From Enterococcus songbeiensis (lineage in GTDB: Bacteria; Bacillota; Bacilli; Lactobacillales; Enterococcaceae), in the NCBI RefSeq assembly GCF_005405265.1, contig NZ_BJDS01000009.1, positions 62,001 to 126,000 on the forward strand: DNA of 64,000 nt, given 5' to 3'. This document shows, piece by piece, positions 48,293 through 57,085 of this stretch. A model generated the notes under the pieces. That model had not been told where the DNA came from. It saw nothing but the letters and a program-made list of their open reading frames with translations, and ran no database searches. The position numbers and the translations under genes are program-made. Numbering within the stretch: position 1 is the first letter of the stretch; every line of letters starts with the position of its first letter.

Positions 48293-49249
48293 CTAAGGAA
48301 AGGAATCTCCAGCGATAAGAGATGTATATATTATTTCATCCTCAGTTTGTTCACCTTTTATTAACTGTATTATTTTTTCCGCGGCTACCATCCCCCAGCG
48401 GTGTTTCGAATAAGAAACAGTTGCTAATCTAGGATGTATAAAAGAGCCAAGTTCAATATTATCAAAACCAATCAAACGAACATCCTTACCAACTATTTCT
48501 GGTCGTTGAAAAAAGAACTTATACACACCAATCGCCATTTCATCATTAAAACTAAAAATATCAACAGGAAGATTCGGATTTGTCGCCATAATTTGTTCAG
48601 CAGCCTGATATCCTGAAGGTTCTGTAAAATCACCTGTGATTACTTCATATTCAATACCATAGCGCTGCAACTCTTTAACACTAGCCTGATAACGTTCTGT
48701 ACTGTCATAACCCTCCGGACCAGTTATTAAATAAACTTTCCGACTGCCCGATTCCACAATTTTGTTTATAGCTAGCGTAGCTCCTCCAATATTGTCCAAC
48801 AACACTTTGCAGATCGATTCTCGATTGATTTCACGATCCAACACTACTATCGGATGACCACGATCCGCCAATCTATCTATTTCTTTTGACTTAAAAGTCC
48901 AGTCTAAGACAATTGCACCATCGATCATTCGTTCCGGTATGAAAAGATGAGATCTCTGACCACTACAAACAATCATTTCATAGTCATAATTTGCTAGTCC
49001 TTTTTTTATTCCATCTAACAATTCACCGTAAAAACTACCACCATAGTCCGCTAAATAGACGCCAACGATATTTGTTTGCTGTTTTTTTAACGTCCTCGCT
49101 GCCATGTTGGGAACATAGTTCATTTCGCGGGCAATTTTCTCAATTCTTTTACGAGTCTGTTCAGTTACTTTAGGACTTCCATTCAATGCATACGAAACTG
49201 TTGAGATGGATACACCTGCAGCCTTCGCGATTTCCTTTATTCCCACCAT
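48293..49249 (-). CDS. LacI-family repressor of the beta-1,2-glucan operon
   Basis: A 318-residue regulator: HTH VGIKEIAKAAGVSISTVSYALN with hinge YVPNMAARTL, then a ligand domain with Asp/Arg-rich pocket segments (GVYLADYGG, LLDNIGGA, FSFNDEMAIG). It is the last gene of the operon, 20 bases or so behind the phosphorylase. GAAACGTTTC-type operators at the operon promoter fit a LacI protein. Of two ATG codons nine bases apart I prefer 49247-49249, with AAGGG nine bases upstream. Confidence 0.88.
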   Translation of the reverse strand: MVGIKEIAKAAGVSISTVSYALNGSPKVTEQTRKRIEKIAREMNYVPNMAARTLKKQQTNIVGVYLADYGGSFYGELLDGIKKGLANYDYEMIVCSGQRSHLFIPERMIDGAIVLDWTFKSKEIDRLADRGHPIVVLDREINRESICKVLLDNIGGATLAINKIVESGSRKVYLITGPEGYDSTERYQASVKELQRYGIEYEVITGDFTEPSGYQAAEQIMATNPNLPVDIFSFNDEMAIGVYKFFFQRPEIVGKDVRLIGFDNIELGSFIHPRLATVSYSKHRWGMVAAEKIIQLIKGEQTEDEIIYTSLIAGDSFP

Positions 49250-49278
49250 GCCAATCATCCCTTATCCTTAGTATGTTT

Positions 49279-52200
49279 CTAGCAGAAGATTTCTATTTTG
49301 TTCTCATCCATATCCATTAATTTATTTTCTAAAAGAGACTTATCAATTGCAAGTGCACCATCTCTATATGGATTAGCCCCCAAATGGCTAGATAATATTT
49401 CCCCGTTTACTAACACTTTTCGTTCATTTCTCCCTAAGTAGAAATGTATTGTAACGGGTTTATCTCCTAATTGATAGGTCATCCTTAATCCATCCAATTT
49501 TACTGGCAATACAGGATCAAAAAGATAGTGATCAGCATCCGAACGAATACCCAAAATATTTGTAATCAATTGATTTAAATAAATTCCCGGTCCACTGGAA
49601 TAGATTCGCCAACCACCTTTTACCTCTACAGTACCCTCTTTAAGTCTATCAAAGTTTTCTTGTGCTTCATAGCGAGTCTTGAAATCCCCATCTGAACTTG
49701 AGAAATAGACATTAGACTGACGTAACGTTGCATTAGCAACTCTAGTTTGGATCAAAATTGGATTAACAATCTCTAAAGCTCGCAATGCTTCATCTTTTTT
49801 GCCTAATTTTGCCATAGCTTCAGCAAATCGTATATGGGCATGAACATATTGCAATCCAATCTCTCGACCAAAGTTTGCCGCTTGTTCAGCTCTCTTAAAA
49901 TACGTACTTACCCCACCTTGATAATTAGCAGGTCGATTCATCAATCGTACGCCATCTGGAAATTGAAGATTTTCTTTAATAACAGCCAAATGACTTTCAG
50001 CTTGTTCAGGTGTCAATAATTCCGCAATCATGCTACGGGTCATTGGTAATAAACGATAGCTGATTCCTGTTTTTTTATCAGTGGGATGAATGATAAACTC
50101 TATCTGATCGTCTTCTTTTAGGATAAATCCTGGCAATACTTCCCCTGAAAGAATATAGGTTTCATAATCTTTCTTTATTGAAGCAGTCAAAGCTGAAAGG
50201 TGCACAGCATAAGTAGGGTCTGTTGTCTTTAAAACCTCTGCTAACTTTCCAATCACTTGGTAAGTTAACGCTACTGTCCAACTACTAGCCATTTGTTTTT
50301 TCAAATATGGATCATTCGGTTGAAGTGTATCATCCCAATCGCCATCCCCATAGCAGGAGAGATAAGTTCCTTCCAGAAAATTACTTTCGATATAGTCTAT
50401 TTCTTTTTTCAAATGTTCAAACAAAGTATATTTTTCTTTCGTTTTTTTATAGCTTTTTCGTTCTGTATAAGCAATTCTTTTATCCAAGATACTCAAATCG
50501 TCAGTTTTCCCTAGATAATCTGCTACAATTTTCATTGGCCAAACGATTACGTCTCCATGACTTTCATTCGCTTTTTGATGTTCATATCGATCAAACATAA
50601 ACCATTGTGGCCAATTGCCATCGTCCAAGAATTGGTTTGCATAAACTTTCTCGATAATATCTGCCACAATTTCAGGTCTATCGAGAGCTAAGAAAAATTC
50701 TGTTGGACCTTGTGATACATCACGGGTTCCCCAAGCAGCCCCGCCATATTGTTCTAATCCATGTGGTGATAGATAATGAACTAACATATTATGAGTATAC
50801 CAACGAGCTAATATATTTATGCTATCTACTTCTTGATTGGGATGACTTAAATGAAAATTACGCAATAAATCATTCACGAATGTATAGTAACAACTATCCT
50901 CATCGAACTTGTTTGTCACATGTTCTTCAAAAGCCATACCCGTCAAAGATCCTTGAATCAATATATCCATCTCTTTTACTGATCTGAATAGAATTCCCAG
51001 TAACTCCGGCGTCACCGTATCTATCCCTAAGATACTCTCATCAGTCAATGTGTATTCTTGATTCATTTTAAAGTAGTAAGTCAAATCAGGATATTCTTGA
51101 TGAATAGCAGATTTATCTGTCGCCGTTATTTTTAGAATTCCATCTTGATTATCAATCGTATAGCTAGGAATTTCATCCCCACTCATCAATAAATGATTTG
51201 TTACTAGCACATCATACACTTGTCCTGACTGACTTCTTAAACTTGTACGTATTTCTCTACCATTAGTAATAGTATACGTTTCGATAATTATCAAGTCATT
51301 TTGTAATTTATAATACCATGTTGCTGAATTAAGCCCCATTTCAAAAATAGAAGGTAATCCTAACAAATGCCATTTGTCTGCCAATTTCAAATATATACGT
51401 TGACCAGACCGTTTCATTGCATTCAACGCATTGCGACTATTGCTCATTAACTTATTCATTGAAGTGTTCCCTAAAACAATTTGAGAATTAAACAGACCAT
51501 GCATGTAAACGGTCGTACTCATCAATGGGTTGTCCACCGATAGATCTGTTCCACTAAGCAAAATATGTCCATGAGATCGTTCCATCAACAGTTCTTTTTC
51601 TTGGAGAACGACATGATGATCATTTTTTGTGTAGAAAGAAAGCAACTGATTATTTTGAACTTCTTCCATTAAACGATTAGGAAAAAGTGCATCGATCTCT
51701 GTTTCATCTAAAGTTTCTCCTGACAGTATTTCTCCTAATGCATTACTCTTTTTATTCACTTCATCTTTCACTATTACCTTCATCAGTGATAATGGAGTAG
51801 AGGAATAAGTTTCACTTATCTTTGAGGCAGCTATCAATGGAGACAAAACCGCTTCAGTATGATTTTCTACAAAATAACCATAAAAGATAAATTGTTGGCT
51901 TTCTGTTAAGTTAATCATTTTTGACTGTAACGCAATATAAGCAAATTCATACTGATATACTTCATTAGGTAATTTTTTCATTGATAGTGCTTTTGGTATT
52001 CCACTGCGAACATAATCTTTTGTAAAAAATTGATAACCGTCTGTAGAGTAAGCAACAATTTCTCCTAATCCACCCATTTGAATCGTTGGATATAAACCAT
52101 CTTGTGGTTGATTTTGGCGCGAAACTACCTTATACCCCTGTTCGTCTTCAAAAACTGAGTGATTATTGTACTGTGATACATAGGCTTCATTAGCATGAAC

Positions 52201-52596
52201 CGTATTCTTAGATGCATTTCCCACATCTTGACCATAGATTAAGTCAACATTCTCCCCAGCACCTTCTAGATCAACTTTCCAGAACCAAGAGCCTTGGTGC
52301 CCTAAACTAAAACTTACTTGATAAACGATCCCCTCAAAATGACCCGACCACACCAAACAATTCTCTAATTTATGAAAGTAACTTGAGCTATTCGTACCAA
52401 TCAAAGGTGTACTTGTGATGCCGTCTGTTGTATGAATTCGCAAATATATTTGATTCAAACTTCCATCTAGCTGATTGCCATTTAATTGATTCAACATAAT
52501 ATCATTCATTGATAATTCAAAGAGATCACCAGAAGGCAAAAACGTCGCTGTTAAATCTCCCTGAGTTAGATTCACCGTGTTCATACTTGAAACCAC
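49279..52596 (-). CDS. GH94 phosphorylase, 1,2-beta-oligoglucan phosphorylase type
   Basis: A 1105-residue GH94-like enzyme, the long form characteristic of 1,2-beta-oligoglucan (sophorooligosaccharide) phosphorylases, against about 800 residues for cellobiose phosphorylases. An N-terminal beta-sandwich region is followed by an (alpha/alpha)6 barrel. The barrel has GGAAWGTRDVSQGPTE and the general-acid motif YGDGDWDDTLQP near residue 750; the STYFKRAEQAAN segment follows. It would convert beta-1,2-glucooligosaccharides and phosphate to alpha-glucose-1-phosphate and a shorter chain in the cytoplasm. Start uncertain: GTG 52594-52596 or ATG four codons on; neither has a strong ribosome site. Specificity is inferred from length and context. 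Confidence 0.8.
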   Translation of the reverse strand: MVSSMNTVNLTQGDLTATFLPSGDLFELSMNDIMLNQLNGNQLDGSLNQIYLRIHTTDGITSTPLIGTNSSSYFHKLENCLVWSGHFEGIVYQVSFSLGHQGSWFWKVDLEGAGENVDLIYGQDVGNASKNTVHANEAYVSQYNNHSVFEDEQGYKVVSRQNQPQDGLYPTIQMGGLGEIVAYSTDGYQFFTKDYVRSGIPKALSMKKLPNEVYQYEFAYIALQSKMINLTESQQFIFYGYFVENHTEAVLSPLIAASKISETYSSTPLSLMKVIVKDEVNKKSNALGEILSGETLDETEIDALFPNRLMEEVQNNQLLSFYTKNDHHVVLQEKELLMERSHGHILLSGTDLSVDNPLMSTTVYMHGLFNSQIVLGNTSMNKLMSNSRNALNAMKRSGQRIYLKLADKWHLLGLPSIFEMGLNSATWYYKLQNDLIIIETYTITNGREIRTSLRSQSGQVYDVLVTNHLLMSGDEIPSYTIDNQDGILKITATDKSAIHQEYPDLTYYFKMNQEYTLTDESILGIDTVTPELLGILFRSVKEMDILIQGSLTGMAFEEHVTNKFDEDSCYYTFVNDLLRNFHLSHPNQEVDSINILARWYTHNMLVHYLSPHGLEQYGGAAWGTRDVSQGPTEFFLALDRPEIVADIIEKVYANQFLDDGNWPQWFMFDRYEHQKANESHGDVIVWPMKIVADYLGKTDDLSILDKRIAYTERKSYKKTKEKYTLFEHLKKEIDYIESNFLEGTYLSCYGDGDWDDTLQPNDPYLKKQMASSWTVALTYQVIGKLAEVLKTTDPTYAVHLSALTASIKKDYETYILSGEVLPGFILKEDDQIEFIIHPTDKKTGISYRLLPMTRSMIAELLTPEQAESHLAVIKENLQFPDGVRLMNRPANYQGGVSTYFKRAEQAANFGREIGLQYVHAHIRFAEAMAKLGKKDEALRALEIVNPILIQTRVANATLRQSNVYFSSSDGDFKTRYEAQENFDRLKEGTVEVKGGWRIYSSGPGIYLNQLITNILGIRSDADHYLFDPVLPVKLDGLRMTYQLGDKPVTIHFYLGRNERKVLVNGEILSSHLGANPYRDGALAIDKSLLENKLMDMDENKIEIFC

Positions 52597-52603
52597 TCAT
52601 TTC

Positions 52604-54751
52604 TTATTTAGTCAAAATCATTTCAGTAATTAATAAATCTCTGCTGTTCGCTCCCAACATTAACTGGAATCGTCCTGCGTCACTCGTAAAACTTTGATTA
52701 CTATGGGTATATCGTAATAAATCTTCTGTGATAATGAATTCCACTTTTTGACTCTCTCCAGGTGAAAGAAAAACTTTCTTGAATCCTTTCAGTTCCTTTA
52801 CGGGGCGAGCCACTTCGCCTATGAGATCCCGGATATATAGCTGAACTGTCTCAGTACCCGCTATCAATGAGTTATTTGTTACAGTAATCGATACAGTAAG
52901 TGACTCATCAATAGTCATACTTTCTTTATCACTTGAAAGTCCACTATAAGTAAATTTACTATAACTTAAACCAAATCCAAATGGATATTTTGGATAATTA
53001 CTAACATCAAGATATTTAGAAACATATTTTTCGTTCGGCGCTGATTCATAAGGACGACCTGTATTATCCTGGTTATAATAAATCGGTACTTGTCCAACTG
53101 ACTCAGGAAAAGACATTGATAAGCGTCCTGACGGATTAATGCGTCCTTCTAAAATATTTCTTATGGCATTTCCACTTTCCGTTCCTGGAAACCAAGCTTC
53201 TAAAATTGCCTTTGCACCGTCAATTTCTCGTAAATCTAATGGTCGCCCATTAAATAATGTTACAATTACATTTTCATTTACCAAAAGAATTTTTTTAAGA
53301 AAATCAATCTGCGACTGTGGTAATCGAATATCCGAACGACTCGCCGCTTCACCGCTCATCCAGTCTGTTTCACCTAAAGCTACAATGACCTTGTCTGCCT
53401 GTTTAGCAAGATTTGTCGCTTCCTCGATTGCTTCTTCTGAAGGACTAAAGTAGTCAAATTCAGTTTTTCCAATTAGTACACCACTTCGACTTTCAAATGC
53501 GTCTGCTAACGATACTGCCTCATCTTTTTTGCCTTGCCACGACCACGCACCTAAAACATCTTTAGATAACACTCCCGGTCCAACCAAAGCAATAGTTTCA
53601 GCAGTTTCCAGAGGCAATACAGCTTCATTCTTCAAAATAACGATAGCTTTTTCTGCTATTTGACGAGCGCTTTCACGATGTTCACTAGATAAAATCACAG
53701 TTTTTTCGGCTTCTTCGTCTGCTCCACGATATGGATTTTCAAATAATCCCAAATCATTTTTTAGCTCTAAAATCCGTAAGACTGCCTCGTCCACCAATCC
53801 TTCATCTACTCGCCCTTCTTCAATCAATTCACTAAGATAAGTTGTGTAGCAAGAAGTCATCATTTCGATATCTACACCAGCCGAAATTGCTAGATAAGCA
53901 GCTTCTTTTTCATTTTCTGCCACACCGTGAGCAATCATTTCTTTCACTGCTCCCCAATCAGAAATGACCACACCGTTAAATCCAAAATCTTCTCGTAAAA
54001 CTTTTCGATACAACCATTTATTTCCCGTTGCGGGAATACCGTCTACAGTGTTAAAGGATGTCATTACCAATTTTGCTCCTGCCTCTAAAGCAGCTCGATA
54101 ACCAGGTAAATAAGATTCTCGTAATTGCCGTTCTGACATATTTACTGTATTGTAGTCGCGTCCGCCAATTGCTGCTCCGTATGCAGCAAAATGCTTCACA
54201 CATGCAGCAATACGGGTAAAATCGTTTGTTAAATTTTCTCCTTGATATCCACGAACAAAAGCTTCTGCAAAGCGACTATTAAGATAAGGATCTTCACCCG
54301 TGGATTCCATTACCCTTCCCCAACGCGGATCACGAACCAAATCCACCATCGGAGAAAAAGTTACATGTAATCCCGATACCGCAGCTTCTTTTGCCGAAAC
54401 TTTTGCCATCTCTTGAGCTGCTTCTAAATCCCATGTCGCTCCTAATGCCAACGGGATTGGAAATATTGTGCGAAACCCATGAACGATATCTGCCATTAGC
54501 AAAACTGGAATCTTCAATCGATTGTTGGCAATATAATCCTTTTGTACTCGAATCGCTTCTTTTGCACCAGAAATTCCTAATGTAGAGCCTGCATTTCGAA
54601 TATTATTTTCATTTAATCCTAAATCACTCATCGGACCAGTTTTTTCTTCTGCTTCAGTAGAATAAAAAGCAGCCATTAATTGCAATAATTGATCAATTTT
54701 CTCACTTCGAGTCATTTGTGTTAGTAAATTCGTAAGTTTTATTTTTTCCAA
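52604..54751 (-). CDS. GH3 beta-glucosidase
   Basis: A 715-residue cytoplasmic GH3 enzyme (no signal peptide). The first (beta/alpha)8 domain has FSPMVDLVRDPRWGR, KHFAAYG and the nucleophile Asp in NGVVISDWGAV. The alpha/beta sandwich domain (about 370-560) and a C-terminal fibronectin-like domain (about 630-710) follow. It should finish off short beta-glucosides such as sophorose left by the phosphorylase. Start TTG 54749-54751 after AATAGGTGATTATA; a GTG three codons earlier is the alternative. Confidence 0.9.
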   Translation of the reverse strand: MEKIKLTNLLTQMTRSEKIDQLLQLMAAFYSTEAEEKTGPMSDLGLNENNIRNAGSTLGISGAKEAIRVQKDYIANNRLKIPVLLMADIVHGFRTIFPIPLALGATWDLEAAQEMAKVSAKEAAVSGLHVTFSPMVDLVRDPRWGRVMESTGEDPYLNSRFAEAFVRGYQGENLTNDFTRIAACVKHFAAYGAAIGGRDYNTVNMSERQLRESYLPGYRAALEAGAKLVMTSFNTVDGIPATGNKWLYRKVLREDFGFNGVVISDWGAVKEMIAHGVAENEKEAAYLAISAGVDIEMMTSCYTTYLSELIEEGRVDEGLVDEAVLRILELKNDLGLFENPYRGADEEAEKTVILSSEHRESARQIAEKAIVILKNEAVLPLETAETIALVGPGVLSKDVLGAWSWQGKKDEAVSLADAFESRSGVLIGKTEFDYFSPSEEAIEEATNLAKQADKVIVALGETDWMSGEAASRSDIRLPQSQIDFLKKILLVNENVIVTLFNGRPLDLREIDGAKAILEAWFPGTESGNAIRNILEGRINPSGRLSMSFPESVGQVPIYYNQDNTGRPYESAPNEKYVSKYLDVSNYPKYPFGFGLSYSKFTYSGLSSDKESMTIDESLTVSITVTNNSLIAGTETVQLYIRDLIGEVARPVKELKGFKKVFLSPGESQKVEFIITEDLLRYTHSNQSFTSDAGRFQLMLGANSRDLLITEMILTK

Positions 54752-54764
54752 TATAATCACCTAT

Positions 54765-55523
54765 TCATTTTATAATCATTTCAAGCGGAAAGTGATCAGA
54801 TGGAAAACGTTGATCACAAGAATCCGTCAAAACCGCAGTTCCTGTAACAGAGAAATCTTTCAGGTAAATATAGTCAATTTCTTCTGCTGTAGCCCACAAA
54901 AAATTGTAGTTAAAATTCTGGAAAGTAATATCCGGTCCATAATGATAACCTTGATTAATCTTTTTTCCATTGATCAACCATTTTTGAATTTCTGTGTGGA
55001 CTCTTTCTTCTGGCCACGCATTCAAATCACCCATTAAAATTGTAGGATATTCTAAAATTTTTTGTTCTAATTGTTTTAAAATAACTTTCATACCTATTGT
55101 TCTAGCACTCTCAGAAATGTTATCCAGATGCGTATTAATAACTAGTATTTCTTGGTTTCTAGCGATCTCTTTTACCAGTAGCCAAACTGCCACGCGCGCA
55201 TATCCTGCCTCAGGATGAATACTGGGAACATCTGGTGTTTCAGAAAGCCAAAAAAAGCCATGATCTATTAACTGAAATTGATTTTTCTTAAAAAAAACGG
55301 CAACTCCCTCACCATACCCGTCTCCGTCTCTTTCAGCAGATATGCAATCATAGCCAGATAATTGACATAAATCCTTTAGTTGATTAGGCCGAACTTCTTG
55401 AACACCAAAAAGATCCCAATCATGATAACGGATCAAGTTTATTACATAGTCCTTGCGAAAAGACCATTGCCAACTACCATCGTAATCTGTATCTACACGC
55501 ACATTATAGGTAGCAATCTTCAT
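54765..55523 (-). CDS. EEP-family hydrolase within the glucan operon
   Basis: A 252-residue endonuclease/exonuclease/phosphatase-fold protein: ATYNVRVDTDYDGSW start, LFGVQEVRPNQL (metal Glu), VINTHLDNISE (His), LMGDLNAWPEE (Asp, Asn) and FPSDHFPLEM (Asp-His) are all present. The PF03372 fold includes sphingomyelinase- and phosphodiesterase-type enzymes. It sits between the CE7 esterase and the GH3 gene with gaps under 20 bases, so a role in glucan use, such as removing phosphodiester-linked groups, is a reasonable but unproven inference. Start ATG 55521-55523 after GGGGGCGGGTACG. Confidence 0.85.
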   Translation of the reverse strand: MKIATYNVRVDTDYDGSWQWSFRKDYVINLIRYHDWDLFGVQEVRPNQLKDLCQLSGYDCISAERDGDGYGEGVAVFFKKNQFQLIDHGFFWLSETPDVPSIHPEAGYARVAVWLLVKEIARNQEILVINTHLDNISESARTIGMKVILKQLEQKILEYPTILMGDLNAWPEERVHTEIQKWLINGKKINQGYHYGPDITFQNFNYNFLWATAEEIDYIYLKDFSVTGTAVLTDSCDQRFPSDHFPLEMIIK

Positions 55524-55539
55524 CGTACCCGCCCCCATT

Positions 55540-56430
55540 TTACTTGATTTGCTTAACAATTCTCATTTCCTCCATAAGCCGCCTTCTCTCACCGCCCTCA
55601 TGACCCTTTCCCCAAAAAACGGTTAGTTCTTTAGGACTAGATATCTGGTGGTAAGTAACAAAAAAATCCTTCATTGGGCAAATCGGATCATCACTGGCTA
55701 CTGAGATATACACCGGATTATGTATATTTTTGGCATAATATTGAGTATCGAAGTGTTTCAATGCTGTTAGTACCTGCTTTGTATTCAACGGGTTCTCATT
55801 CAAATATTCCTTTACTACGCCATATGATCCTGTACCTTCGGTGATACGCTGTGCAATATTAGAATGACTAGGCACATTTGCAAATGTTGCTAAAATTTTG
55901 CGCTGACAAATGCCATTTACTAATAGTGCAAGTCCTCCTCCTTGTGAATTTCCGTGTAGAATAATTCTATTTTGATCCAACTGAGATAATTCATCTATAA
56001 CATCGAAAAGGCGTATCTGATCTGCCACTATACGTCTCATATAGCTATCCTTTGCCATTAAAAGTCCGCGTCCCATGGGTGTTAAATTGTTTACAGTAAG
56101 ATATGGAACTGAATCAATAGTTTTTCCACCTTGATCTCGATTATCAATCACTAGGCAACCGCAACCACAATCTAGCCAATGAGAAAAATCACTTGGTTTT
56201 TGAATATGTGTCATATAACCTATAATATCTAAAACAACTGGAAATTTTCCTTGTCCGTCCGGTACTAGAAGCACGCCATAAATCTTTTCTCCATATAAAC
56301 TTTGAAATGAAATAGAAAAAGCTTTTCCTTTTTCTATTTGTGGATCTTTTATTGGAATCACTTCCAAGTTTAATGGTAACCGCCTTAACTCATCAAAAGT
56401 TTCTTCCCAGAAAAAATTACTTTCCATCAT
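55540..56430 (-). CDS. CE7-family carbohydrate esterase (acetylxylan esterase type)
   Basis: A 296-residue alpha/beta hydrolase of CE7. The family motifs are RDQGGKT (RGQ-like), ILHGNSQGGGLAL with nucleophile Ser (about 170), Asp in SVASDDPICP, and His in GKGHEGG. CE7 enzymes remove acetyl or other short acyl groups from sugars; most are cytoplasmic, as here. Its start codon lies within the end of the DUF624 gene, implying coupling. In this operon the substrate is probably an acylated glucan oligosaccharide. Confidence 0.87.
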   Translation of the reverse strand: MMESNFFWEETFDELRRLPLNLEVIPIKDPQIEKGKAFSISFQSLYGEKIYGVLLVPDGQGKFPVVLDIIGYMTHIQKPSDFSHWLDCGCGCLVIDNRDQGGKTIDSVPYLTVNNLTPMGRGLLMAKDSYMRRIVADQIRLFDVIDELSQLDQNRIILHGNSQGGGLALLVNGICQRKILATFANVPSHSNIAQRITEGTGSYGVVKEYLNENPLNTKQVLTALKHFDTQYYAKNIHNPVYISVASDDPICPMKDFFVTYHQISSPKELTVFWGKGHEGGERRRLMEEMRIVKQIK

Positions 56431-57016
56431 TATCCACCAACACCTTATTAAAAAATATCGTTTGTAACCAACCGCTCAATCCAAAACCGACTATGACACA
56501 AAGCCATAGATTGATCTTACCCAAAATAAGAAGAACCAATACTGGAACTACTAATAAAACAATACCGTGAGCTGTACTGGATAATAAAATGTAGGCTGTT
56601 TCCCTCAGAGTTTTTTTAAAGGTAAATGGAAAACGAGCAAAGACAATGATAAAAATTGTTTCATAAAGTACAATTAGTGTCATTACTATTACCGCAAGAA
56701 ATCCTAAAGTAGGCAGGTTTTCCATTAACAGGTAAACAGATCCAATTCCACCACCGATAATACAGATAAGAGTAATCGTCAGCATAAATCCTTTCTTCAA
56801 AGCATTTATAAGTTCAGTAAAATAAGTTTTTACAATCGAACCTTCTTGATGTTTCGTTAATTTATCAATTGTTTGGTAGAAAGCAATCAATGATGGGCCT
56901 GTTAAAATAACGGTCATAGCTGACATCAGAAACAGGATGTTGACAATAATCAGGTTCGCCAAAAAACTAAATATTCGATAATACCAGCCATCAAAAGAAA
57001 ATATCTTTTCAATCAT
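56417..57016 (-). CDS. YesL-like DUF624 membrane protein
   Basis: A 199-residue membrane protein with about five hydrophobic segments and the DUF624 pattern (FFSFDGWYYRI-like start, ANLIIVNILFLMSAM, GPSLIAFYQTI). Members accompany LplABC-type sugar importers in Firmicutes (yesL in Bacillus) with unknown role. No clear ribosome binding site precedes the ATG; it follows a hairpin in the mRNA between this gene and the binding-protein gene. Confidence 0.85.
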   Translation of the reverse strand: MIEKIFSFDGWYYRIFSFLANLIIVNILFLMSAMTVILTGPSLIAFYQTIDKLTKHQEGSIVKTYFTELINALKKGFMLTITLICIIGGGIGSVYLLMENLPTLGFLAVIVMTLIVLYETIFIIVFARFPFTFKKTLRETAYILLSSTAHGIVLLVVPVLVLLILGKINLWLCVIVGFGLSGWLQTIFFNKVLVDNDGK

Positions 57017-57027
57017 GATAAGTAAAC

Positions 57028-57061
57028 GGGGAATAGCTGCTTGAATTGTCCGCTACTCCCC
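57028..57061 (-). other. mRNA hairpin between the binding-protein and DUF624 genes
   Basis: GGGGAGTAGC and GCTATTCCCC form a 10-bp stem (one G-U pair) with a 14-base loop and no T tract behind. Such hairpins protect the 3' end of binding-protein mRNA and raise its level over distal genes. Confidence 0.5.
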
Positions 57062-57085
57062 TGCCGTCCTTTCTCTTAGAATGAA

